From Vulcanimicrobium alpinum (GTDB lineage: Bacteria > Vulcanimicrobiota > Vulcanimicrobiia > Vulcanimicrobiales > Vulcanimicrobiaceae), in contig NZ_AP025523.1 in assembly GCF_027923555.1 (NCBI RefSeq), positions 2,236,484 through 2,300,483 on the forward strand: a stretch of 64,000 bases of DNA, in the 5' to 3' direction. A program made the translations under genes and the position numbers. A model generated the notes under the pieces. It did no database searches and was not told the origin of the DNA. It saw only the letters and a list, made by a program, of their open reading frames with translations. Positions 52,176-61,271 of the stretch are shown one piece after another; the first letter of the stretch is position 1; each line of letters starts with the position of its first letter.

Positions 52176-52826
52176 CTACGGACGGAAGGTCAGCCCGATG
52201 CTGAACACCGGGACGACGACCCGCGTGCGCAGCTCGCCGCGCAGGCGGGCGAGGTCGGCGCGAAAGACCGGATCGGCGGCGAGCGGCCCGGTCGCGGCGG
52301 CGCTCGGCGTCCCGTTGCGCAACAGCACGCCGGCATCGAACGCCAGCGCGAGGCCGCGGATCAGACCGGTTCCGGTCCCCACCCCGGCGTAGATCGACGG
52401 CCGGTCGAACGCCAGCCGCGAGGTGACGGTCCCCGTCGCCGCGGCCGGATAGACCCCGCTGCCGACGCGGATGGTGCCGTTCTCATCGCGCGCGGTGTTG
52501 TCGACGCGGTCGTTCCCGAACACCAGCCCGCCGCTGATGCGGTAGCGCCCCGCGTAGGGCCGGTAATCGGCGATCACGGCGATGTTGTTGTATTTCGCGG
52601 TCGAGGTGTACGGGTTGCCGTCGTACTCGAGCTGCTGCGAGACGCTCGCCGTGTTCGTCGCGAGCCGCAGGCTGAAGTCGTAGAGCAGCGGTTTTTCGAG
52701 CGTGATCCCGTCGCCGATCGTGCTGACGTGGACGCCGTACGAGAGCGACGAGAAGACGTCCGCGCGCGCGGCAGCCGGGAGCAGCGTCAGAAGACCAGCG
52801 AGCGCCGCGAGGGCGTACCGTCTCAT
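52176..52826 (-). CDS. Outer-membrane-barrel-like secreted protein
   Basis: 216 aa. A signal peptide (MRRYALAALAGLLTLLPAAARA) precedes a chain of alternating amphipathic strands with aromatic ends (SSLSYGVHVSTIGDGITLEKPL, YSFSLRLATN-like) and terminates in VFSIGLTFRP. A terminal Phe-x-Pro is near the C-terminal aromatic signal of many barrels. It resembles small OmpW/OmpA-barrel-like proteins but no family is certain. It overlaps folK by 4 bp (ATGA), an odd partner. Confidence 0.65.
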   Translation of the reverse strand: MRRYALAALAGLLTLLPAAARADVFSSLSYGVHVSTIGDGITLEKPLLYDFSLRLATNTASVSQQLEYDGNPYTSTAKYNNIAVIADYRPYAGRYRISGGLVFGNDRVDNTARDENGTIRVGSGVYPAAATGTVTSRLAFDRPSIYAGVGTGTGLIRGLALAFDAGVLLRNGTPSAAATGPLAADPVFRADLARLRGELRTRVVVPVFSIGLTFRP

Positions 52827-53287
52827 TGCGGCGCGAGTTCGACGACGGCGTCGCGCTCTCCGGGGGGAAGCCGCTCGCACTTCGCCGCGTACTCGGGCGC
52901 GATCTGGGCGAGCGGGATCAGCGCGAAGGCTCGCTCGTGCAGGCGCGGGTGCGGAATCTCCAGGTCCGGATCGGCAACCTTCACGTCGCCGTACGCCAGG
53001 ATGTCGAGGTCGAGCACGCGCGGCCCCCAGCGATAGGTGACGACGCGCCCCTCTTCCGTCTCGATGCGCTTGAGCTCGCGCAGCAGCGCGTGCGGCGCGA
53101 GCGCGGTGTCGAGCAGGGCGGCGGCGTTGACGAACGCGTCCTGATAGGTCACTCCCCACGGCGCGCTGCGATAGAGCGACGAACGCGCCGCGACGTCGCC
53201 GAGCTCGCCGAGCCGAGCGAACGCGCGGCGGACGTTCGCGGCGGCGTCGCCGACGTTAGAACCGATCCCGATCGCGGCGCGCGGCAC
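52823..53287 (-). CDS. folK: HPPK, 6-hydroxymethyl-7,8-dihydropterin pyrophosphokinase
   Basis: 154 aa. AAIGIGSNVGDAAANVRRAF, SSLYRSAPWGVTYQDAFVNAAALLDT and RVVTYRWGPRVLDLDILAYGDV are the HPPK motifs. It makes the pyrophosphate substrate of FolP. The start is a GTG at 53287, 3 bp after folB. It lies in the chain folC-folP-folB-folK. Confidence 0.94.
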   Translation of the reverse strand: MPRAAIGIGSNVGDAAANVRRAFARLGELGDVAARSSLYRSAPWGVTYQDAFVNAAALLDTALAPHALLRELKRIETEEGRVVTYRWGPRVLDLDILAYGDVKVADPDLEIPHPRLHERAFALIPLAQIAPEYAAKCERLPPGERDAVVELAPQ

Positions 53288-53290
53288 GAG

Positions 53291-53674
53291 TCAGCGGCGT
53301 CCCTTGTGCAGCGTCACCACCGGCGTCGCGCCGCCGAGCAGTGCGGGCTTGGCAATCGAAACGGATGCGCGCACGACGCGCGGATCGGCCAGCGCGGCGT
53401 CAAGGATGACGTCGCCGAGCCGCTCGAGGAGCGCGAACCGCTCGCGCGCGACGATTCGCACGACGGCAGCGTGGAGGGCCGCGTAGTCGACGGTGTCGGC
53501 GAGCGCATCGCTCGCGCGCGCGGCGGCGATCTCGACCTCGAGCCGCAGCGCGATCTCGAACGGCTGCGGAACGTCCTGTTCGCCCGGGTTCGCACCATGC
53601 CGCCCGAACACACGAATCCCGCGTAACTCGATGACGTCGCGTTCACGATCCCGCTGCGCTCGCTCCATCGCCAT
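53291..53674 (-). CDS. folB: Dihydroneopterin aldolase
   Basis: 127 aa. DVIELRGIRVFGRHGANPGEQDVPQPFEIALRLEVE contains the FolB F-x-x-HG-x-x-x-x-E pattern; VDYAALHAAV and ERFALLERLGDVILD are the next conserved parts. It forms 6-hydroxymethyl-dihydropterin. The N-terminal seven residues before the first conserved block are basic; Met3 could also be the start. Confidence 0.9.
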   Translation of the reverse strand: MAMERAQRDRERDVIELRGIRVFGRHGANPGEQDVPQPFEIALRLEVEIAAARASDALADTVDYAALHAAVVRIVARERFALLERLGDVILDAALADPRVVRASVSIAKPALLGGATPVVTLHKGRR

Positions 53675-53679
53675 GTGCG

Positions 53680-54549
53680 TTATGGGAGGCGTTCGGTCCA
53701 GCCGGCGGGGCGCCAGCCGCGGACGATCGCGTCGGCGACGCGGACGACGTCGGTCTGTTCGGCGACGTCGTGCACGCGCACGATGTCGATCCCCGCCGCG
53801 ACGGCGAGCGCGACGGTCGCCGCGGTCCCGAACTCGCGCGCGTCGACCGTGCGGCCGGTGAGTTTGCCGATCGTCGATTTGCGCGACGTCCCGATCAGCG
53901 TCGGAAAGCCGAGCGCGACGAGACGGTCGAGCGCGCGCAGCAGCGCGAGACTGTGCTCGGGGAGTTTCCCGAAGCCGATCCCGGGGTCGAGAATTACGCG
54001 GTCGGGCGGGATCCCGGCGCGGACGCAGCGTGCCGCCGCATCGTCGAGAAACGCGAGCACCTCGTCGAGGACGTCACGTTCGTACACGGCCACGGCTTTG
54101 TTGTGCATCACCACGATCGGCGCCCCGCACGACGCCGCCGCGTCGACGAGCTCCGGCGGCGCGCCCCAGATCGAGTTGAGCAGATCGCCGCCGGCCGCGT
54201 GCGCGTCGCGAAAGACTTCGGGCTTGAACGTGTCGACGCTCAGGATCGCATCCGGCGCTGCCGCGCGGATCGCGCGCACCGCCGGGAGCAGCCGCGCGCG
54301 TTCGGTCGCGTCGCTGATCGGCGTGTTGCCGGGACGGGTCGATTCCGCGCCGACGTCGATCAGGTCGGCGCCCGCGGCGAGGTGCGCGAGCGCGCGCTGC
54401 GCCGCGAGCGCGGGGTCGACGAGCCCGTCGCCGGAGAACGAGTCCGGGGTCGCGTTGACGATCCCCATCACGTAGGTGCGCTCGCCCCAGGCCAGCGCGC
54501 GGCCGCGGACGAACAGCGCGCCGCGCCCCCGCGTCAACCGGTCAGACAT
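53680..54549 (-). CDS. folP: Dihydropteroate synthase
   Basis: 289 aa TIM barrel. MGIVNATPDSFSGDGLVDP, LIDVGAESTRPGNTPIS, ILSVDTFKPEVFRDA, LDPGIGFGKLPEHSLALL and TLIGTSRKSTIGKLTG are the family motifs. It joins the pterin with para-aminobenzoate and is the target of sulfonamides. The ATG lies inside the end of folC (8-bp overlap). Confidence 0.95.
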   Translation of the reverse strand: MSDRLTRGRGALFVRGRALAWGERTYVMGIVNATPDSFSGDGLVDPALAAQRALAHLAAGADLIDVGAESTRPGNTPISDATERARLLPAVRAIRAAAPDAILSVDTFKPEVFRDAHAAGGDLLNSIWGAPPELVDAAASCGAPIVVMHNKAVAVYERDVLDEVLAFLDDAAARCVRAGIPPDRVILDPGIGFGKLPEHSLALLRALDRLVALGFPTLIGTSRKSTIGKLTGRTVDAREFGTAATVALAVAAGIDIVRVHDVAEQTDVVRVADAIVRGWRPAGWTERLP

Positions 54550-55858
54550 TGCTCGCCACGTTCGCGAGCCACCACTCTCGCAGCGTCGCGACGACGAACG
54601 TCGATCCGGTGACGACGATGACGCCGCCGGCGTCGGCGTTGCGCCGCGCGATCGCGAACGCCTCGACCGGATCGCTGATCGCGCGCCCCCACGCGCCGAG
54701 TTCGTGCGCGATCGACGCCAATCGCTGCGGACGCGACGCGGTGCGCCCCGCGACCGAGAACGACGTGAACACAAACGATCCGCCGAGCGGGAAGAACGGC
54801 GCGATCACCTCCGCCGCGTCTTTCGACTCGCCGATCGCCATCACGAAGGTGAAGCGGCGTCCGGGGAACGATTGCGCCAGCGCGTACGCGAGGCTCGCCG
54901 CCTTGTCGGGGTTGTGCGCGATGTCGAAGACGACGCCCGGATGCGACGGAAAATACTCCATCCGTCCGGGGATGATCGTGCGCGAGAGTCCGTCTTCGAT
55001 CTGGGCGCGCGACGGGCGCAGTTCCGGCGGGAGCTGTTCGAGCGCGCGGATCGCGGTCGCCGCGTTGCGCTGCTGGAAGTCGCCGAGTACCGGGAGCGAG
55101 ACGTCGTACCGGTCGACCGGCGTGGTGACGGCGAACGACTGTCCGTAGCGTTCGCCGGCGAGGGGTTCGATCGTCGCGGTGTCGGCGACGGAGATGAACG
55201 GCGCGCCGGCGTCGGCGCACGCGAGCTCGATGACGCGGCGCGCGCCGGGATCGCGGACGTCGCTCACGAGCGGAACGCCGGGCTTCGCGATTCCGGCCTT
55301 GTCACGCGCGATGTCTTCGAGCGTGTCGCCGAGGATCTCGGTGTGATCGCGGCCGATGTTGGTGATGATCGCGACCTCCGGACGCAGCACGTTGGTGCCG
55401 TCGAGCATCCCGCCGATCCCCGCTTCGATCACCGCGGCGTCGACCTCCGAGCGGGCGAACCACAAGAACGCCAGCGCGAGCAGCGTCTCGTAATACGTCG
55501 GGCGGCCGAACTCGTACGCGATCCGTTCCGCCGCCGGCTGCATCTCGCCGATGAGATCGCCGAACGCCTCCTGCGGGATCGGGACGCCGTCGACGCGCGC
55601 GCGCTCGGTCACGCTGCTCAAGTGCGGCTTGGCGTGCAGCCCGGTCCGCTTCCCGGCTGCCTGCAGCACGGCCGCGATCATCGTCGCGGTCGAGCCCTTC
55701 CCGCTCGTCCCGGCGACGTGCACGGTCGGATACGCGCGTTCGGGATTACCGAGCGCGGCGAGAAACGCCGCGATGCGGTCGAGCCGGTTGGGCATCCGCC
55801 GCGAGGCGTTCTCGTTGATCAAGCCGAGCAGGTACGACTGCGCTGCCTGGAACGTCAT
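54542..55858 (-). CDS. folC: Folylpolyglutamate/dihydrofolate synthase FolC
   Basis: 438 aa Mur-ligase-like enzyme. RLDRIAAFLAALGNPERAYPTVHVAGTSGKGSTATMIAAVL holds the P-loop, followed by AKPHLSSVTERARVDG, VIEAGIGGMLDGTNVL, IGRDHTEILGDTLEDIARDKAGI and VFDIAHNPDKAASL. It adds glutamate to folates. It overlaps the mog-like gene by 4 bp (ATGA). Confidence 0.94.
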   Translation of the reverse strand: MTFQAAQSYLLGLINENASRRMPNRLDRIAAFLAALGNPERAYPTVHVAGTSGKGSTATMIAAVLQAAGKRTGLHAKPHLSSVTERARVDGVPIPQEAFGDLIGEMQPAAERIAYEFGRPTYYETLLALAFLWFARSEVDAAVIEAGIGGMLDGTNVLRPEVAIITNIGRDHTEILGDTLEDIARDKAGIAKPGVPLVSDVRDPGARRVIELACADAGAPFISVADTATIEPLAGERYGQSFAVTTPVDRYDVSLPVLGDFQQRNAATAIRALEQLPPELRPSRAQIEDGLSRTIIPGRMEYFPSHPGVVFDIAHNPDKAASLAYALAQSFPGRRFTFVMAIGESKDAAEVIAPFFPLGGSFVFTSFSVAGRTASRPQRLASIAHELGAWGRAISDPVEAFAIARRNADAGGVIVVTGSTFVVATLREWWLANVASNV

Positions 55859-56367
55859 ACCTCGTGACACCCGGTCGGATGACGATCTGTTGCGTCGCCG
55901 GCGAGCAGCTCGAGCGCGTGCGGAAGCGCGCCGGCGATCGCGTCGAGCGTCTCGCGCACCGCTTTCGGACTCCCCGGTAAGTTGACGATCAGCGAACGGT
56001 TTCGCACGCCCGCCACGGCGCGCGAGAGCATCGCGCCGCGCGTGTGCTTCATCGAAGCGGCGCGCATCGCTTCGGCGATCCCCGGCACTTCGTAGTCGAG
56101 AACGGCTTGCGTCGCCTGGGGCGTCTTGTCGCGCGGACCCAAGCCCGTCCCGCCCGAGGTGAGGACGAGTCGCGTTGGCCCCTCGCACAGTTCGATCAGC
56201 GCGGCCTGCAGCGCCGCGGGATCGTCGGGGAGGACGCGTTCGTCGTCGATCGCGAGCGGATTGCCCAGGAGCGCGTCGCGCACGACCGGGATGCACGCGT
56301 CGGGGCGTTCGCCGCTGTGGGCGCGATCGGAGAGCACGATCACCGCGACCGGGTAGAGCGTCGTCAC
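55855..56367 (-). CDS. mog: MogA/MoaB-family molybdopterin adenylyltransferase
   Basis: 170 aa. [41 protein letters not shown] (GGTG) and [25 protein letters not shown] are the family motifs. It activates molybdopterin by adenylation before molybdenum insertion. The GTG start overlaps moaC (GTGA). Confidence 0.91.
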   Translation of the reverse strand: MTTLYPVAVIVLSDRAHSGERPDACIPVVRDALLGNPLAIDDERVLPDDPAALQAALIELCEGPTRLVLTSGGTGLGPRDKTPQATQAVLDYEVPGIAEAMRAASMKHTRGAMLSRAVAGVRNRSLIVNLPGSPKAVRETLDAIAGALPHALELLAGDATDRHPTGCHEV

Positions 56368-56852
56368 GGCGTGGCGGACGCGGCCCACGCCCCCGACTTG
56401 CCGCCGGTCTTCTCGAGCAGGCGTATCGAACGAATGACGATCCCTTTGTCGACGGCCTTGCACATATCGTAGACGGTGAGCGCCGCGACGCTCGCCGCGA
56501 TCAGCGCTTCCATTTCGACGCCGGTTTGACCGACGGTGTTCGCGTGAGCGGTGATCCGCAGCGTCGTCTGGTCGTCCCAAGCGAACGCGACGTCGACGGC
56601 GCCGAGCGGGATCGGGTGCGCGAGTGGGATCAGCTCGCCCGTCCGTTTCGCTGCCATGATTCCGGCGAGCTGGGCGGCGGCGAACGCGTCGCCCTTCGCC
56701 AGCGTCGCGTCGCGCAGTGCGGCGGCGGCTGCGGCGGGGAGCACCACCAGGGCCTCGGCGCGCGCGCTGCGCGCCGCCGCGGGCTTCGCGCCGACGTCGA
56801 CCATCGTCAGCGAACCGTCGGCGGCGACGTGCGAGAGCTTCGGCGCGCTCAC
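56364..56852 (-). CDS. moaC: Cyclic pyranopterin monophosphate synthase MoaC
   Basis: 162 aa. [51 protein letters not shown] and [27 protein letters not shown] are the MoaC motifs, with the catalytic Lys and the DMxK region. With MoaA it converts GTP to cPMP. The GTG overlaps the cysK stop (GTGA). moaA is not in the window. Confidence 0.94.
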   Translation of the reverse strand: MSAPKLSHVAADGSLTMVDVGAKPAAARSARAEALVVLPAAAAAALRDATLAKGDAFAAAQLAGIMAAKRTGELIPLAHPIPLGAVDVAFAWDDQTTLRITAHANTVGQTGVEMEALIAASVAALTVYDMCKAVDKGIVIRSIRLLEKTGGKSGAWAASATP

Positions 56853-57871
56853 AGGAACGAAAGGTCCGTCGCCGACGGGGTGAGTTCTTTCTCGGCGAGC
56901 CACGCCGCGTCGTAGAGCCGGGAGCGGTAGCGGTCGCCGCCGTCGCACAGGATCGTCGCGACGCGCGCGCCCTCGGGGAGCATACGCGCGAAGCGCGCTG
57001 CGCCGACGACGTTGAGCGCAGCGGAGCCGCCGACGAACAGCCCTTCGTGATGCGTGAGCCAGTGTGCCATCTCGACCATCGCGCGGTCGTCGACGCGCAG
57101 CGCGTCGTCGACCGGTGCGCCGGAGAAGTTCGCGACGATCCGTTTGATCCCGATTCCCTCTGCGTTCGAGTCGCCTTCGACGTCGAGCGTCCCGTGCTTC
57201 ACGTAGGAGTAGAGCGCGGAACCGTACGGATCGGCGAGGACCGTGCGGATCGACGCATCGCGCGCCTTGAGCGCACGCGAGACGCCGCCGATCGTTCCGC
57301 CCGTCCCGGCCGAGGTGACGAACGCGTCGAGCGCGCCGCCGGCCTGGTCGTAGATCTCCGGACCGGTCGTCGCTTCGTGCGCGTCGCGGTTGGCGAGGTT
57401 CTCGAACTGATTCGCCCACACCGCGCCCGGCATCGACTCCGCGAGCGCGCGCGCCTGGTGGTAGTAGTTGGCGGGATCGGCGAACGGCACGGCGGCGACG
57501 ATCCGCAGGTCGGCACCGAGGGTGCGCAGCAGCGCGTATTTCTCGGGCGCCTGATCGTCGGGGACGACGATGACGGTGCGGTAGCCGCGCCCGTTCGCGA
57601 CGACGGTCAGCCCGATCCCGGTGTTGCCGGCGGTCCCTTCGACGATCGTTCCGCCGGGCGCGAGCAGACCGCGCCGCTCGAAGTCGTCGATGATTCCGCG
57701 CGCCGCGCGATCCTTGACCGAGCCGCCGGGATTGAGAAACTCGGCTTTCCCGAGGATCGTGCGCCCGATCGCCGCCGAGAGCTTCGGCAGCGCGATCAGC
57801 GGCGTGTTCCCGATCGTACCGGCGACGCCGTCGCGCACTGCGGTTGCGAAGGTTGGTGAGGGATTCGGCAC
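56849..57871 (-). CDS. cysK: Cysteine synthase (PLP-dependent, CysK/CBS family)
   Basis: 340 aa fold-type II PLP enzyme. [40 protein letters not shown] (PLP-Lys), [20 protein letters not shown] and [17 protein letters not shown] are the conserved parts; [18 protein letters not shown] is typical. It makes cysteine from O-acetylserine or a related donor. The start is a GTG at 57871 with a weak ribosome site; another GTG at 57835 is possible. Transcription diverges from the frameshifted HD-GYP gene 27 bp away. Confidence 0.9.
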   Translation of the reverse strand: MPNPSPTFATAVRDGVAGTIGNTPLIALPKLSAAIGRTILGKAEFLNPGGSVKDRAARGIIDDFERRGLLAPGGTIVEGTAGNTGIGLTVVANGRGYRTVIVVPDDQAPEKYALLRTLGADLRIVAAVPFADPANYYHQARALAESMPGAVWANQFENLANRDAHEATTGPEIYDQAGGALDAFVTSAGTGGTIGGVSRALKARDASIRTVLADPYGSALYSYVKHGTLDVEGDSNAEGIGIKRIVANFSGAPVDDALRVDDRAMVEMAHWLTHHEGLFVGGSAALNVVGAARFARMLPEGARVATILCDGGDRYRSRLYDAAWLAEKELTPSATDLSFL

Positions 57872-57897
57872 GGTGCGGTGAACGTCGTCCGGCGAGG

Positions 57898-58955
57898 ATG
57901 ACGGTTCCTGTTCACTCCGCCGACGGCGCACTCGGATTGTACGGCGCCGTCGGCGACGCACTTGCCGGACGCGGGCTCGGATTCGGGCGCCGGCGTGCGG
58001 CCCTCGCGGGCGGCTTCGCCCGCCATCGCGGTGAGGACGAGGACACGGTCTCCGCGAGCTGGTGCGCCGGACTCCTCGCCGAGATCGGCGCGCTCGCCGT
58101 GATCGTCTCCGCCGACGCCGGCGAACACCGGCGGTCGCTCGCCGTCGCCGACGCCCCGCTCTACGGCGCGCGCATCGCCGCCGAGATCCCCGGTCTGCCG
58201 CCCGCGACGGCCGATCTGATTCGCTGGCATCGCGAGCACGCCGACGGCACCGGATTCCCGGACCGGCTGCGCTGGACGGGATTCCGCGCGACGCGGCGGC
58301 GCTCGGGATCGTCCATGCGTTCCTGGAAGCGGCCGACGATCCGCAAGACCCGCGTTCGCCCGAGGGACGGCGCTTCCCCGTCGAACTCGTCCGCGCGTTC
58401 CGCGACTTCGTCGCGCGTACCGGCGCCGACGCGACGGCGTTCGACGAACCGGCGCTCCCCGTCCCCGACGACGACGCGCTCGTCGCCGAACTCGCGGCGC
58501 GGCTCGACGCACGCGATCCGTCGACCGCACGACGCAGCGAACGGATCGCGCAGATCGCCGCGCAGATAGCGAAGCGCATGGCGCTCGACGCGGCCGCGGC
58601 GCGCCGGCTCGGCCTGCTTTTCGCGCTCACCGGCGCGGTCGCCGAACCCGAGCACGACGCGTTCGATCCGCTCTCGCGGTTCGCCCGCGAGCGCCGCGCG
58701 GCCGCGGCGCGGCGCGCGGCGTCGATCGCGGCCGCCGTACCGCGGTTCGCCGGCGACGCGCCGGTTCTCGCCGCGTCGGCGCGCTGGTACGAAGAGCGGG
58801 CCGGCGAGCCGCTCGCCGCGGTGCTCGGCGTCGCGGTCGCGCTCGACGCGCTGCCGCCCCACGACGCTCCACGTTTGATCGCGGCCGCCGCCGGAACGCA
58901 GTTCGATCCGGCGGTCGTGCAGGCGTACTTGGCGGCGCTCGGGATGCCGACGTGA
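57898..58955 (+). pseudogene. Degenerate HD-GYP-like protein gene, split by one frameshift
   Basis: Two frames join into one protein of about 352 aa. Frame 1 runs from ATG 57898 to WHREHADGTGFPDRLRW at about 58275. Frame 2 continues with DGIPRDAAALGIVHAFLEA to the stop at 58955. Together they rebuild the HD-GYP hallmark (HHE-x-x-DG-x-GYP-x-L-x-x-x-IP). One additional G in TGGACGGG at 58273-58280 would restore it. The HD pair expected upstream is absent (AGLLAEIGALAVIV), so even the repaired protein would lack the metal site and phosphodiesterase activity. It may be a signal-binding relic. Sequencing error is not excluded. Confidence 0.7.
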
Positions 58956-59818
58956 TCGATCTGCCGGTGACGACGCGCCGCGTCTCCGGGACGCGGCTCC
59001 TCGATCTGTGCCAAGCGCGCGGGATCGCGAGCCCCGTCGATCCGTTCATGGGCCTGCCGATGCACCTCAACGCGCTCAAGCGGCACGGGATCGCGGTGCA
59101 CGGCGGCGACCTGCTCGAGTGGTTCGTGCGCGCCGGCGAAGGCCTGGTCGTCAACGATTTCACGATCCTGCGCGAGAGCGAGGTCGCCGAGGTCGTCGAG
59201 ATGCTGCCCGGGCGCATCTATCCGAACGATCTCTTCCGCGCGTGGGAAGGCGTATTCTTCAGCGAGGACCAGTGCCGCTATCTCGGCGTGTGGCACGCGA
59301 ACGTGCACGCGCTGCGCAGCGACGGCCAAACCGGTCTCGCGATCGCCGGGCTCTGGCACGTGCTGTGCCACTGGCTGCTCAAGGCGCGCTATCCCGACGA
59401 TCTCGTCGACGTCCCGCCGAGCGAACTGGCGTGGCACTACATTCGCGAGACCGAGCGCTGGGTGATCGACAACGGAAAACGCAACACGGTGCGCCGCGGC
59501 GACTTCGCCGCGACGCTCGGCCGCGTCCGCGCCGACGCCGTCTACATCGCGCCGCCGGGCCGGATCTCGAGCGCGAAGATCGACCCGCGGGTGTGGATGT
59601 GGGAAGCATGGTGGCAGGGCGATCCCTACCTTAACGTCGAGCGTCTGTACCGCGACAAAGTCTTCGGCGGCCGCACGCACGACGATCCCGCCTACGACCG
59701 CGCCGTCGGCGAGGTGCTCGCCGCAGCCGAGGCGGCGCCCTACGTCGAAGCATCACGTCCGCGCGTCGAGACCGTAAGCCCGAACGCCGACGAACACTAC
59801 CTCATCGCCTCACGCTAA
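58952..59818 (+). CDS. D12-class DNA adenine methylase-like protein, catalytic motif altered
   Basis: 288 aa. The layout resembles Dam/D12 methylases: DPFMGLPMHLNALKRHGIAVHGGD for the SAM-binding motif (about 30-53) and RADAVYIAPPGRISS at 193-207 in the place of the DPPY catalytic motif, with Ala for Asp and Gly for Tyr. The middle FFSEDQCRYLGVWHANVHAL is also D12-like. DNA methylation by the usual route is doubtful. It starts with a GTG overlapping the previous stop. It could be an unrelated enzyme with a similar fold. Confidence 0.6.
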   Translation: MIDLPVTTRRVSGTRLLDLCQARGIASPVDPFMGLPMHLNALKRHGIAVHGGDLLEWFVRAGEGLVVNDFTILRESEVAEVVEMLPGRIYPNDLFRAWEGVFFSEDQCRYLGVWHANVHALRSDGQTGLAIAGLWHVLCHWLLKARYPDDLVDVPPSELAWHYIRETERWVIDNGKRNTVRRGDFAATLGRVRADAVYIAPPGRISSAKIDPRVWMWEAWWQGDPYLNVERLYRDKVFGGRTHDDPAYDRAVGEVLAAAEAAPYVEASRPRVETVSPNADEHYLIASR

Positions 59819-59824
59819 ACGCCG

Positions 59825-59998
59825 TCAGCGCGCGGGTTCGGCTGACTGGAAGCGGTACCACACCAGCGAGAGCAACGCAAGGATCACCGCGACGATCCCG
59901 TGCTTGACGTGCACGCCGGAGGGGATGAAGTGGCCGGTCCAATACAGCACGGCGACGATCAGGAAGACGACGGCGAGGACGAGCGCGGCTTGTTTCAC
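59825..59998 (-). CDS. Small two-helix membrane protein
   Basis: 57 aa. Two hydrophobic helices (about 4-23 and 34-52) joined by a short loop GHFIPSGVHVKHG. The GTG at 59998 overlaps the uppP stop (GTGA), so translation is coupled to uppP. A start at 60061 is also open but would be antisense-like filler. The family is not recognised; DUF5668-type small membrane proteins are similar in size. Confidence 0.65.
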   Translation of the reverse strand: MKQAALVLAVVFLIVAVLYWTGHFIPSGVHVKHGIVAVILALLSLVWYRFQSAEPAR

Positions 59999-60873
59999 GA
60001 CGGAATCACTTTCGTTACGAAGAGGAAACACGAGATCGCTCCCGCCGCGACACAATACCACGCGAACGGCGCCAAGTCGTTGTGCTTGAACCAGCGGGTG
60101 AGAAATGCCACCGAGGCGTAGGCGGTGACGCCGGCGACGACGCAGCCGACCGCCGACTCGACGAGCACGACGTGCGCCTCGGGAGCGAAGAGGGTCGGGA
60201 TCTCGAGCACGGCGGCGGCGAGAATGACCGGGGTCGCGAGCAGAAACGAGTAGCGCGCCGCGTCGTCGTGGTGCAGGTCTCGCAAGAGCCCCGCGACGAT
60301 CGCCGAGCCCGAGCGCGAAATCCCCGGCAGCAGCGCCAGCGACTGTGCGAGCCCGACCAGGACGCCGTCACGCGGCGTCAGTTCCGGCAGGCGCCGGTAC
60401 GGATGGTCCGGCCGCGCGTGCTGGCGGCGCCGGAGCCACTCCCCCAGCAGCATCACGAAGCCGTTGGCGAAGAGAAACAGTGAGACCGGAATCGGCGACG
60501 CGAAAAGCGATTTCACCGCGGACTGAAAGAGCACGCCCAGCACGCCGACCGGGATCGTTCCGGCGACGAGGAGCCACGCGGTGCGTTCGATCGGATCGCT
60601 GCCAATGCGCCCGCGCACGACGCTCGCAACGAGCGCACGGACGATCGCGATCCAGTCACGGCGGTAAAAGACGATCAGCGCCAGCGCGGTTCCGAGGTGA
60701 AGAACGACGACGAACGCCAGGAACGACTCGGAACCTTCGTCGATGTTCCATCGCAGCAATGCGGGTACGAGCACGGTGTGCCCGAGACTGCTGATCGGAA
60801 AGAGTTCGCTGACACCCTGCAGCACCGCGAGCAGCATCGCCTGCACGAACGTCACGTCCGCAACGGTTCGCAT
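59995..60873 (-). CDS. uppP: Undecaprenyl-diphosphatase UppP/BacA
   Basis: 292 aa polytopic membrane enzyme. LLAVLQGVSELFPISSLGH is the first catalytic motif (Glu in the E-x4-PISS segment; usual SSSGH reads SSLGH) and LALLPGISRSGSAIVAGLLRDL the second (PGxSRSG, Arg). It recycles the lipid carrier for peptidoglycan and gives bacitracin resistance. The ATG at 60873 is chosen because it opens the first helix; an extension to 60924 is basic and unlikely. Confidence 0.92.
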   Translation of the reverse strand: MRTVADVTFVQAMLLAVLQGVSELFPISSLGHTVLVPALLRWNIDEGSESFLAFVVVLHLGTALALIVFYRRDWIAIVRALVASVVRGRIGSDPIERTAWLLVAGTIPVGVLGVLFQSAVKSLFASPIPVSLFLFANGFVMLLGEWLRRRQHARPDHPYRRLPELTPRDGVLVGLAQSLALLPGISRSGSAIVAGLLRDLHHDDAARYSFLLATPVILAAAVLEIPTLFAPEAHVVLVESAVGCVVAGVTAYASVAFLTRWFKHNDLAPFAWYCVAAGAISCFLFVTKVIPS

Positions 60874-60911
60874 GCAGGGGAGGCTTTCCCGCTCGCGGTG
60901 AAGCCGCGCGC

Positions 60912-61271
60912 GTGAGTGATGCACGGTCGCACCGGCGGCTGAACGATGCGCCCCTGCTCGTCTCGTACACGATCGGCGACGAGTTCGCGGCCGCGCTCAC
61001 GCAGACGTACGACATCGGTCTCGGCGGCCTTGCGATGTTCTCCGCCGCCGAACTCGCGGCCGGCCAGGCGCTGCGGCTCGAACTCGAACTGCGCGGCGAT
61101 CCGCGCCCGCCGCTCCGCCTCACCGGCGATGTGCGCTGGTGCCGCTTCGACCCGCTGCTCGGCACGCACCGCATCGGCGTCGAATTCACCGACCGCACTC
61201 CGGAACAGGAGTCCCAGCTGCTGGGCTACATCGACATGATGTACAAACTCCGCGACCTCGGCGTGCTGTAG
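60912..61271 (+). CDS. PilZ-domain protein
   Basis: 119 aa. RSHRR near the N-terminus fits the RxxxR c-di-GMP motif; the second motif reads YDIGLGGLAM, where the usual D/N-x-S-x-x-G Ser is Gly, so binding may be weak or altered. The rest is the typical PilZ barrel with DVRWCRFDPLLGTHRIGVEFTD. It could link second-messenger level to pilus or surface behaviour. It is a single gene with a GTG start, divergent from uppP. Confidence 0.8.
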   Translation: MSDARSHRRLNDAPLLVSYTIGDEFAAALTQTYDIGLGGLAMFSAAELAAGQALRLELELRGDPRPPLRLTGDVRWCRFDPLLGTHRIGVEFTDRTPEQESQLLGYIDMMYKLRDLGVL

